The notes under the pieces: model-generated
The model's input: the letters and a program-made list of their open reading frames with translations, nothing else
Told to the model about the DNA's origin: nothing
Database searches by the model: none
Program-made: the position numbers and the translations under genes
Shown here: positions 1-5,620 of the stretch, piece after piece
Layout: every line of letters starts with the position of its first letter
Numbering within the stretch: position 1 is the first letter of the stretch
Source: Thermoplasmatota archaeon
Lineage (GTDB): Archaea; Thermoplasmatota; Penumbrarchaeia; Penumbrarchaeales; Penumbrarchaeaceae
Length of the DNA: 8,702 nucleotides
Direction: 5' to 3'
NCBI GenBank assembly: GCA_030591285.1
Contig: JAUVBH010000051.1
Location: 1-8,702, forward strand

Positions 1-369
1 AACATCAATGATCTCTTGTTTCTTCAAATCCTTATCATTTGACCATATTGAAGCTCCAAGGCACGAAGCTAAAGCAAAATATTGGGAGTCATTCTCATCG
101 GGAGATATTTCCTTACCCTGCAGAAGATATTCCTCAAAATCTTCTACTGGGTATATGTCGATCCTTCTTTTAAGAAGGGATATTACCCTATCAAAATCTT
201 CTTTTGATCTTGATGTCTTTTGAAGGATAAGTTCCTCGTATTTTCTGAATTCTATAAATAAAAACTCGGGAGCAAATAGGTGTAACCTTTCACTGAACAA
301 CAGTTCAGCTGTCAAGTTATCTTTGATCATTCCTGCGAAGAGAATATTTGCATCAACAACAAGATCCAT
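1..369 (-). CDS. vapC: VapC-like PIN-domain toxin ribonuclease, C-terminus cut by window edge
   Basis: Reading leftward from the ATG at 369, 123 residues are visible before the window ends; PIN toxins usually have about 130-150, so only a short tail is missing. The fold signature is clear. An N-terminal strand with the first acidic residue (LVVDANILFAG, D6) is followed by PEFLFIEF with E40, then SPDENDSQYFALA with D91/D94, then WSNDKDL with D112/D114. These match the four metal-binding acidic positions of PIN nucleases, which cut RNA using Mg2+ or Mn2+. The start ATG overlaps the antitoxin stop by one base (TAATG), so the pair is translationally coupled. Known for the family: VapC cleaves tRNA or rRNA when not bound by VapB. 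The target here cannot be read from sequence. A housekeeping PIN protein is possible, but the adjacent ribbon-helix-helix gene makes a toxin more likely. Confidence 0.85.
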   Translation of the reverse strand, partial: MDLVVDANILFAGMIKDNLTAELLFSERLHLFAPEFLFIEFRKYEELILQKTSRSKEDFDRVISLLKRRIDIYPVEDFEEYLLQGKEISPDENDSQYFALASCLGASIWSNDKDLKKQEIIDV

Positions 370-596
370 TAATGATTCTCCGAATATCTCTTATGGAGGG
401 ATCTGTTCAAGTCTTTCCCGAGTCTGATAGCATCTTTTTCATTTAAAGTGCTGTTCTTCTTGAATTTTAATAGGAATTTGAGATCGACGATCTTTTCTTT
501 GAAAGCCTGTCTTGCAACTTCTGACCAATTAATTTCTGGAAAGAGGTCCAGGTCGTCTTTGAGTTCTCCTGGAATAGATATAGTCATATTGACCAT
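369..596 (-). CDS. vapB: VapB-like ribbon-helix-helix antitoxin
   Basis: This 75-residue protein has an N-terminal ribbon-helix-helix DNA-binding domain: strand MTISIP (residues 4-9), a first helix around 10-18, then FPEINWSEVARQAF (19-32) as turn and second helix. The EINWSEV segment is typical of archaeal VapB antitoxins. The lysine-rich C-terminal half (about 36-75) would wrap around and neutralise the toxin. The frame is open upstream to 668, but the start is placed at 596 because AGGTGA at 606-601 is a good ribosome-binding site for that ATG. Upstream starts lack one and would place the palindromic operator candidates inside the coding region. It immediately precedes the PIN gene with a one-base overlap. 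Family knowledge says VapB, alone and with VapC, represses its own promoter. The AT-rich base composition differs from the leucine genes. Confidence 0.85.
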   Translation of the reverse strand: MVNMTISIPGELKDDLDLFPEINWSEVARQAFKEKIVDLKFLLKFKKNSTLNEKDAIRLGKDLNRSLHKRYSENH

Positions 597-615
597 GATA
601 TCACCTGTATTTGAA

Positions 616-658
616 AATATGTGAATGCACATATTAATACTTATTGCACACAAGTATT
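616..658 (-). promoter_or_regulatory. Probable vapBC operator/promoter: two abutting perfect inverted repeats around a TATA-like box
   Basis: Two perfect inverted repeats abut. The first has 8-bp arms (AATATGTG at 616-623, CACATATT at 628-635) with a 4-base spacer. The second has 7-bp arms (AATACTT at 636-642, AAGTATT at 652-658) with a 9-base spacer. The first lies 20-39 bases upstream of the antitoxin ATG. A TATA-like TATTAATA spans their junction (632-639), which would put transcription start near 607-610, just ahead of the ribosome-binding site. Ribbon-helix-helix antitoxins bind such repeats as dimers of dimers, so bound VapB or VapBC would be expected to block TBP access. The repeats are seen directly; the role is inferred. 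Confidence 0.6.
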
Positions 659-744
659 GATCAAGCATGTTTTCCTCGTTCTGTTGAAAAAGGAAAATGT
701 AACTGTTAGATAGTGTAATCTTTGATCATGTTCAAACTACAATC

Positions 745-789
745 TTTAAATGATAGTAAGAGGAACCCACCACAAACTCTATTTTAATA
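745..789 (+). promoter_or_regulatory. Candidate TATA boxes for the small membrane protein gene
   Basis: Two AT-rich boxes precede the gene at 825: TTTAAAT at 745-751 and ATTTTAATA at 781-789. Archaeal transcription starts about 25 bases downstream of TATA, giving possible starts near 772 or 811. The second would leave a very short leader that barely contains the GGAGG ribosome-binding site at 815-819, so the first may be the better choice. The rest of the 597-824 spacer holds the vapBC control region and a weak inverted repeat (TTTTCCT 670-676, AGGAAAA 691-697). I see no RNA gene in it. Confidence 0.35.
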
Positions 790-824
790 GTGATCAATGT
801 TTTTTCATGACACAGGAGGGAGCA

Positions 825-1013
825 ATGAAAGGACCAGGGTCCGTGAAATGGATGTTCATTGTTTCATTTATTATCGGTATCCTTCTATGCTTGATCGGAG
901 CTGCATTCATGTTCTTCGGGATCGGGCCCCTGCCTGTGAGGATAACAATGGGTATTCTTGGGGTTGTATTGATCTCATCATCTTCACCCATAGCAAAAGC
1001 AATGATGAACTGA
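825..1013 (+). CDS. Small two-helix membrane protein of unknown function
   Basis: This 62-residue protein is almost entirely membrane-embedded. A short basic N-terminus (MKGPGSVK) precedes a first span at about residues 9-33 (ending FMFFGIG), a tight PLPVR turn at 35-39, and a second span at about 40-56. A short tail ends KAMMN. The start is fixed by GGAGG at 815-819, five bases before the ATG. Longer in-frame starts at 750 and 807 lack such a site and add residues that do not look like a leader. It is divergent from vapBC and converges on xth with only four bases between stop codons. No motif identifies a partner or activity. Small two-span proteins of this kind are common and mostly uncharacterised in archaea. 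I am fairly sure it is a real gene and have no basis for naming it. Confidence 0.7.
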   Translation: MKGPGSVKWMFIVSFIIGILLCLIGAAFMFFGIGPLPVRITMGILGVVLISSSSPIAKAMMN

Positions 1014-1017
1014 ATGA

Positions 1018-1785
1018 TCAGATATCCAGTTCTATCCCAACAGGACAGTGATCCGAGCCCATTACTTCCTGAAGAATGAATGCGTCCTTCAACGCAGGTC
1101 TGAACTCCTTGTTCATGAAGAAGTAATCGATCCTCCAACCCACATTCCTCTCCCTTGCCCTGGTAACATAATCCCACCAGGAATACTGCCCCCCTTCCTC
1201 ATGGAACTCTCTGAAGGTATCAATATATCCAAGCGACAGGAACCTGGTGATCCACTTCCTTTCAATTGGTAGGAATCCCGAAGAATCCATATTGGGTTTA
1301 GGTCTTGCAAGATCGATCTCCTGATGAGCTGTGTTCACATCTCCACAGGCTACAACATTCTTTCCAGATTTCCTGTACTCCTCGATCTTATCTGTGAAAG
1401 CATTGTAGAAATCCATCTTATACTTCAGCCTCTCATCATTTTTTTTACCGTTCGGATAATAATGATCGAACAGGATGAATTCGTCGAAATGAGTTATCAA
1501 TGTCCTTCCCTCTGAGTCGAACCTATCGATCCCGAGTCCATGTTCAACTTCCCTGGGTTCGATCTTTGAAAATGTTGAAACTCCGGAATACCCCTTCTTC
1601 TCTGCTGAAGAAAAATATTTGAAATAATCTCCGAACTCCATTAACTCAGAGGGGAGCTGCTCAGGTTGTGCCTTCGTTTCCTGCACACATAGCACATCAG
1701 GATCCCTGTCGGATAACCAGTCCAGAAATCCCTTCTTTGTTACCGCTCTTATTCCATTGACATTCCATGAAAGCAGTTCCATCAT
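1018..1785 (-). CDS. xth: Exodeoxyribonuclease III / AP endonuclease (Xth, EEP family)
   Basis: This 255-residue protein matches the exonuclease III/APE1 family in full length and motif order. Seen are SWNVNGIRA (N8 matching E. coli N7), VQETKAQ with metal-binding E36, YYPNG with Y109, CGDVNTAH with D149 and N151, YSWWDYVTRARERNVGWRIDYFF (201-223) with D220, and GSDHCPVGIEL with the catalytic D245-H246 pair. Known role: it cuts DNA 5' to abasic sites and removes 3' blocking groups in base-excision repair, and it has 3'-5' exonuclease activity. The ATG at 1785 lies one base after the stop of the LeuD-TsaC gene and is preceded by GGGAG inside that gene's last codons, so it is the last cistron of the leucine transcription unit. 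A second ATG at 1782 is in frame. The grouping with leucine genes has no obvious metabolic logic. Confidence 0.95.
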   Translation of the reverse strand: MMELLSWNVNGIRAVTKKGFLDWLSDRDPDVLCVQETKAQPEQLPSELMEFGDYFKYFSSAEKKGYSGVSTFSKIEPREVEHGLGIDRFDSEGRTLITHFDEFILFDHYYPNGKKNDERLKYKMDFYNAFTDKIEEYRKSGKNVVACGDVNTAHQEIDLARPKPNMDSSGFLPIERKWITRFLSLGYIDTFREFHEEGGQYSWWDYVTRARERNVGWRIDYFFMNKEFRPALKDAFILQEVMGSDHCPVGIELDI

Positions 1786-1786
1786 T

Positions 1787-3043
1787 TCAATCTCCCTTGG
1801 TGGTCGCTTTGATATCCACCTCAGGTGATAGGTCTATTATGGAGTGGCCCTTGACAAGTTCGTCAGGCAGTCCTTCTTCCTCTCCGATCAGTTCAGGGAA
1901 GAGTTGGATCAGTTTCTTGGTATGATATGGACCTGCTCTTATCAACTTGGGAGGGTCGGTTGAAAGATCAATAACGGTATGACCTATCCTGTAAAGCGAA
2001 GGCCCACCATCCACTGCAAGGGTCAATTCCGCGCCGATCTGTTTCAATGCTCCGTTCAAAGTCGAGGGAGGTGGCATTCCGGATATGTTGGCGGAGGTTC
2101 CACATATCTCAATCTTTTCCATGATCTTTTTCATGAAAGCATTCTCACCATCAGCAAGGGAAACAGTCTTCAATCCTGAAGTAACATAATCAGGGACCCT
2201 GTCACCCTTTTTCGGGAGAATTATTGAGATCGGCCCCATGAGTTCTGTGAACAGGACCTTCTGAACCCTCTCGGGGATCTCTGCATAATCCTGGAAATTC
2301 TCCCTGGGAACTATCATGGTAAGAGGCATGCTATCGCTTCTCTTTTTGAGCTCGTATACCTTTTTGACGGCATCGGGTCTCTTGATACTGGCAAACAACC
2401 CATAAGTTGTATCGAAAGGACCACAGAGTACCTCTCCTCGCTCAAGACGCTCGATCACGACATCTACGTATTTTTCATATGCTGGATAGATCTTCGTTGG
2501 ACCCACCTCCCTGATCTCATTGATCTCCTCGATCGGTCTAGACATAGATGAAATTCCTCCTTTTTTCATCATCAGCTCGAACAGTCCTCCGCTCTCCAGA
2601 ATATTTATCATGAAATCCGGGAGCTGTGGAATGTCAGATGTGAACTTCTTAGTGATATTGTTGAACCTGCCGATCGTCACCTTGACCTTGTCCCCATCAT
2701 CGCAAACTTCTGGCAGGTCCTCATCCTCGAATACGGGAATACCCAGATTGAACAGGTTCCTTTTCATCAAAGGTGAAACGCTTTTGGCAACAACGACCCT
2801 GATACCAAGTTCCTTCAGGGCTTTGGCAGCATGCTCCCTGGAGGACCCCTTTCCAAAGTCGTTTCCGGCAACAACAACGTCCCCTTTCCGGACCTTTCTT
2901 CCAAAGTCTTCCCTGAGACTCTCAAGGCAGTGAGTGGAATACTCGGAGGGAGCTAACATCAAATACTGCGTGGGCGCCAACATGTCTGTGTCAACTTCAT
3001 CGGGAAGTTTCCAGACCCGCCCCATAGCAAGCACCTCCCTCAT
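1787..3043 (-). CDS. leuD: Fusion protein: 3-isopropylmalate dehydratase small subunit (LeuD) + Sua5/YciO/YrdC (TsaC-like) domain
   Basis: This 418-residue protein is two unrelated families in one frame. Residues 7-163 are a complete small subunit of isopropylmalate isomerase: MGRVWKLPDEVDTD, the swivel-domain signature GNDFGKGSSREHA (60-72), and GIPVFEDEDL. It pairs with LeuC to convert 2- to 3-isopropylmalate. Residues about 183-373 are a Sua5/YciO/YrdC domain: FDTTYGL (210-216), K233-x-R235, GPISIILP, TSANISG (316-322) and a terminal RAGP. That family makes threonylcarbamoyl-AMP for the t6A37 modification of ANN-decoding tRNAs. An acidic tail (386-418) follows. The usual arginine of the VRxP-type motif is absent (SLADGE, 295-300). 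The ATG overlaps the leuC stop (ATGA), with GGAGG seven bases upstream. M7 at 3025 has its own GGAGGTG and matches the usual LeuD start, so it is a real alternative. An internal start lies at the domain junction. Domain identities are secure; whether the fusion stays intact in the cell is unknown. Confidence 0.9.
   Translation of the reverse strand: MREVLAMGRVWKLPDEVDTDMLAPTQYLMLAPSEYSTHCLESLREDFGRKVRKGDVVVAGNDFGKGSSREHAAKALKELGIRVVVAKSVSPLMKRNLFNLGIPVFEDEDLPEVCDDGDKVKVTIGRFNNITKKFTSDIPQLPDFMINILESGGLFELMMKKGGISSMSRPIEEINEIREVGPTKIYPAYEKYVDVVIERLERGEVLCGPFDTTYGLFASIKRPDAVKKVYELKKRSDSMPLTMIVPRENFQDYAEIPERVQKVLFTELMGPISIILPKKGDRVPDYVTSGLKTVSLADGENAFMKKIMEKIEICGTSANISGMPPPSTLNGALKQIGAELTLAVDGGPSLYRIGHTVIDLSTDPPKLIRAGPYHTKKLIQLFPELIGEEEGLPDELVKGHSIIDLSPEVDIKATTKGD
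2543..2560 (-). promoter_or_regulatory. Internal ribosome-binding site and ATG at the LeuD/TsaC junction
   Basis: GGAGG at 2560-2556, preceded by six A residues, lies ten bases before an in-frame ATG at 2545 (codon 167, MSRPIEE). This is exactly where a stand-alone LeuD would end and a stand-alone TsaC-like protein would begin. It looks like the intergenic signal of two formerly separate operon genes that lost the stop between them. It could still direct synthesis of a free 252-residue TsaC-like protein. The spacing is slightly long but workable. The motif is seen; its use is inferred. Confidence 0.5.
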
Positions 3044-4269
3044 TTCACTTCCTCCGGGTGGGAAATGACACCAGTGATGGAGCTTGCAGCTGCTACTGCG
3101 GCACCGGACAGGAATATCTTGCTGCTTGGTTCTCCCATTCTACCTTTGAAGTTTCTGTTGGATGTGGATAGTGCAACCTCTCCGTCTGGAAGAACTCCAA
3201 GGAAACCACCGGCACATGGCCCGCAGGTGGGCATTGATATCACACCACCGGCGTTGATGATGCTTTTCAGATATCCTGCAGTATCGGCTGCCGAGTAAAC
3301 TGCTCTGGATCCTGGTATGACAAGTAGCCTGACATCCGGATGGACCTTCTTCCCCCGTAGCATGTTTGCTACAATTCTGATATCATCCAGCCTGCCATTG
3401 GTGCAGGAACCGACGAATACCTGGTCGACCACATTGCCACCAACATCCTCGACATTGTCCGTCAATGAAGGTGATCCCGGGGTTGCTATCTGGGGCCCCA
3501 TATCTTCGATCTCTATCTCTTCGACCTCATAGTCCCAATCAGGGGAGAGGGGGCCCTTGTCCCTGAAATCATTGGTCATGAGTGCCGACACACAGGAGGT
3601 CTCGGCTGCCATGTTGCAGATAGTGAATCTTCCATCCTCACTCATCCAGTTGAGGATCTGTCCATCTATCTCCAGAACCTTTCCTTTTCCGCCACCGGAT
3701 CCTAACCACCCCACCATTCTTAGCGCAAGGTCCTTCCCCTCGCACCAGACATCGGGGGTTCCGTTGAATACTATGCCATGGGGTTTTGGAACTTCCAACC
3801 AAAATTCTCCGGAGGCCATGGCAACTGCAAGGTCAGTACTCCCGATCCCGCAGCATAAAGCGCCGATGGCTCCTCCTGTTGTTATATGACTATCTGCTCC
3901 TATTACAAGCTGTCCTGGATGGACCCTTCCTTCTTCGAAGAGATGAACATGGCATATCCCTTCACCCCAGTTCACAAGGTCTCCAATCCCATGCCTGTCA
4001 TGGAACTCCTTCATCGCTCTGCAGGCTTCTGCACTGCTCTTATCTGTCGGAGGTGTGAAGTGGTCCAGATAGAACCTGGTTCTATCAGCAGCCCTGAGAA
4101 ATGGTAATCCAGCTTCACTGATCAGTTCCAGTGCGGGAGGGGTGGTCACATCATGCCCCATGATGATATCCGGAGAGAAGACTGAGAATGAACCGGGGAG
4201 AATGTCTCCCTCGATGCGGTGATCCTTGAGGATCTTCAATCCCAGGGAGGAATCTATATCATCTGGCAA
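3040..4269 (-). CDS. leuC: 3-isopropylmalate dehydratase large subunit (LeuC, aconitase family)
   Basis: This is the catalytic 4Fe-4S subunit of the isomerase that interconverts 2- and 3-isopropylmalate, working with the small subunit encoded next. Numbered from the TTG start there are 409 residues. Three cluster-binding cysteines are visible: VFVGSCTNGR (C289) and PTCGPCAGG (C349, C352). Family segments GHDVTTPPA, VIGADSHITTGGAIGAL and STSNRNFKGRMG are also present. The start is placed at TTG 4269 because GGGGAGGGG at 4281-4273 is an excellent ribosome-binding site and the overlap with leuA is then only 11 bases. Starts at ATG 4305 or TTG 4317 have no clear site and would add 12-16 residues of poor family likeness. 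The stop overlaps the next start as ATGA. Homoaconitase (lysine or coenzyme B pathway) is a relative, but the adjacent isopropylmalate synthase favours leucine. Confidence 0.93.
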   Translation of the reverse strand: MPDDIDSSLGLKILKDHRIEGDILPGSFSVFSPDIIMGHDVTTPPALELISEAGLPFLRAADRTRFYLDHFTPPTDKSSAEACRAMKEFHDRHGIGDLVNWGEGICHVHLFEEGRVHPGQLVIGADSHITTGGAIGALCCGIGSTDLAVAMASGEFWLEVPKPHGIVFNGTPDVWCEGKDLALRMVGWLGSGGGKGKVLEIDGQILNWMSEDGRFTICNMAAETSCVSALMTNDFRDKGPLSPDWDYEVEEIEIEDMGPQIATPGSPSLTDNVEDVGGNVVDQVFVGSCTNGRLDDIRIVANMLRGKKVHPDVRLLVIPGSRAVYSAADTAGYLKSIINAGGVISMPTCGPCAGGFLGVLPDGEVALSTSNRNFKGRMGEPSSKIFLSGAAVAAASSITGVISHPEEVK

Positions 4270-5443
4270 GGTCCCCTCCCCTTTTGTAATCCACTTCGAA
4301 TCCATTGTTAACCGCAAAATCCAGAAGTGCTTTCTCAGTTTCCAGAGGTCCGGTAATTATACTTCTTTCCTTCACAAGTTCGGTAAGCTTGGTGAGTTCA
4401 TCGTTCTCAAGAGTGCACCCGTTCCTTTCCAGCAGATGTTTGACAGCAGCTTTACCTGTATGCTTACCGATAACTATATCCCCGCCCTTTATTCCCAAGT
4501 CACTTGGGTTTACCAGCTCATAGGTCAAGGGATTATTAAGCATACCATGGACGTGGATCCCTGATTCGTGGCGAAAGGAGTTCTCACCGATCAGGGGTGT
4601 TGAATGACCAACCCTAAGCCCCATCTCCTTAACCACAAGGTCGCACAGTTCACCAAGCTCAGCCTGTTTGACATTGGTCTCCACTTCGAAGTGCTTTTTG
4701 TGAAACAGGAGTGAGACCACAACCTGTTCGAAGGATGTATTTCCAGACCTTTCACCAACACCTGATACTGTAAGATCGATCTGTCCAGCCCCAGCCCTTA
4801 TCGCTGACAGCGTATTGGAGGTGGCAAGTCCCAGATCATTGTGACAATGAACACCTACGGGTATTTTGTCCTTGACAGCTTTCTTGACCTCTCTTGTCAT
4901 CAATGCCATGTGCTCCGGAAGAGCGCATCCGACGGTATCTGCAAGATTGACGACATCTGCACCTGCCCTGGCTGCTTCCCTCATGAGCTTTCCCAGGAAA
5001 TCGATATGTGATCTGGTGGCATCCTCCGAACTGAATTGTATGGAATCGAACTTTCCAGATGCATATCTGATGGCAGATATTGCCTTATCCATGACCTTTG
5101 CAGGGCTCATGTTAAGTTTATATTTCATGTGGATGGGGGATGTTGCTATCCAGAGATGGAGCCGTGCTTTCGAAGCCTTGGATAGAACATCCTGGCACAG
5201 GTCGATCTCCTTAGGGATAGGCCTGCAGAGAACAGCGATCTCCGATTGTTCGATCTCCCTGGCTATCAATTTGACAGCTTCCTTCTCAGATGGGCTATTG
5301 ACAGGGAATCCCGCTTCTATGACATCTGTCCCGGCACTTTCGAGAGCCTTCGCTATTTTCAACTTCTGCTCCGGTTTTAGACTTATTCCGGGTGCCTGCT
5401 CCCCATCACGAAGAGTAGTGTCAAAGATCGCGATTCTCCTCAA
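4259..5443 (-). CDS. leuA: 2-isopropylmalate synthase, short form lacking the leucine-sensing domain
   Basis: This 394-residue DRE-TIM metallolyase-family enzyme condenses 2-oxoisovalerate with acetyl-CoA, the first committed step of leucine synthesis. Seen are FDTTLRDGEQAPG (7-19, catalytic R12, metal-binding D13), TSPIHMKYKLNMS (101-113, characteristic of isopropylmalate rather than homocitrate synthases), FSSEDATRS, VHCHNDLGLA with metal ligands H199 and H201, GVGERSGN ending at N235, and GENSFRHESGIHVHG (286-300). Typical LeuA is about 500 residues with a C-terminal regulatory domain; this protein ends soon after the second linker region, so leucine feedback through that domain is absent. 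The start must be TTG at 5443: an in-frame TAG lies seven codons upstream, no ATG or GTG intervenes, and the conserved N-terminus begins at residue 4. A G-rich run lies about 12 bases upstream. Homocitrate or citramalate synthase cannot be fully excluded, but leuCD follow directly. Confidence 0.9.
   Translation of the reverse strand: MRRIAIFDTTLRDGEQAPGISLKPEQKLKIAKALESAGTDVIEAGFPVNSPSEKEAVKLIAREIEQSEIAVLCRPIPKEIDLCQDVLSKASKARLHLWIATSPIHMKYKLNMSPAKVMDKAISAIRYASGKFDSIQFSSEDATRSHIDFLGKLMREAARAGADVVNLADTVGCALPEHMALMTREVKKAVKDKIPVGVHCHNDLGLATSNTLSAIRAGAGQIDLTVSGVGERSGNTSFEQVVVSLLFHKKHFEVETNVKQAELGELCDLVVKEMGLRVGHSTPLIGENSFRHESGIHVHGMLNNPLTYELVNPSDLGIKGGDIVIGKHTGKAAVKHLLERNGCTLENDELTKLTELVKERSIITGPLETEKALLDFAVNNGFEVDYKRGGDLAR
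4267..4281 (-). promoter_or_regulatory. Ribosome-binding site and TTG start deciding the leuC N-terminus
   Basis: GGGGAGGGG at 4281-4273 lies within the last codons of leuA, encoding its KRGGD tail, and is followed after three bases by TTG at 4269-4267. It is the only strong Shine-Dalgarno site near the leuC N-terminus. It implies that leuC translation starts while ribosomes finish leuA, at a weak codon. Motifs are seen directly; start use is inferred. Confidence 0.5.
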
Positions 5444-5500
5444 AGGAATGATTTCCCCCTTCTAAAGTGCCGACTGCCGGGATTGCCAGGCGTACAGTGA

Positions 5501-5510
5501 GCATATAAAG
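5501..5510 (-). promoter_or_regulatory. TATA box of the leu operon, also readable as TATA on the plus strand
   Basis: On the minus strand CTTTATATGC lies about 60 bases before the leuA TTG, predicting transcription start near 5480 and a leader of roughly 35 bases. On the plus strand the same bases read GCATATAAAG, also a good TATA-like box, which would start transcription near 5533 toward the unknown gene at 5621. One element may therefore serve both directions. A second AT-rich candidate for the plus gene, TTAATAATAA, lies at 5579-5588, but it would start transcription almost at the ribosome-binding site. Confidence 0.45.
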
Positions 5511-5523
5511 AAAAACCGGGGGT

Positions 5524-5568
5524 GGCCGAAAGTGAAAGTATCTAGGGGCCGAAGGTCTTATCTACCTT
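5524..5568. promoter_or_regulatory. Candidate regulator-binding region between leuA and the divergent gene
   Basis: Within the 177-bp intergenic stretch, GGCCGAA occurs twice in direct orientation (5524-5530 and 5547-5553), starts 23 bases apart. The second copy runs into a 5-bp inverted repeat, AAGGT (5552-5556) and ACCTT (5564-5568). Repeats on the phase of about two helical turns, beside a shared promoter, are what a dimeric regulator site would look like. They are short and may be chance. I see no convincing RNA gene or riboswitch fold here. Confidence 0.25.
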
Positions 5569-5620
5569 ACTGCATTAGTTAATAATAACCCCCCTATCTC
5601 CCCCAATTTGGAGGCAACTA

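Noticed and set aside
597..668. Upstream extension of the vapB reading frame to a start at 668
   Set aside because: No ribosome-binding site precedes it, the added residues do not resemble an antitoxin N-terminus, and it would run through both inverted repeats. The ATG at 596 has AGGTGA at the right distance.
670..697. Inverted repeat TTTTCCT / AGGAAAA as an operator or hairpin
   Set aside because: The arms are low-complexity A/T-rich with a 14-base spacer in an AT-rich spacer, so chance occurrence is likely.
794..1177. 127-codon minus-strand open frame across the xth end and the small membrane gene
   Set aside because: It overlaps the real xth frame and is antisense to the small membrane gene, with no family likeness.
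2520..2933. 137-codon plus-strand open frame antisense to the LeuD-TsaC gene
   Set aside because: It lies wholly within a strongly conserved coding region on the other strand, has no ribosome-binding site, and its composition is low-complexity serine/proline/leucine typical of an antisense shadow.
4270..4317. Longer N-terminus for LeuC from ATG 4305 or TTG 4317
   Set aside because: No clear ribosome-binding site and poorly conserved extra residues; GGGGAGGGG followed by TTG at 4269 fits better, though the longer start is not disproved.
4866..5465. 199-codon plus-strand open frame antisense to leuA
   Set aside because: It opposes highly conserved leuA motifs and looks like a reverse-frame shadow with no start signal, despite its length.
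5444..5620. Leucine-responsive leader, riboswitch or small RNA between leuA and the divergent gene
   Set aside because: No leader peptide with leucine codons, no alternative hairpins and no known riboswitch core could be seen; the predicted leuA leader is only about 35 bases.
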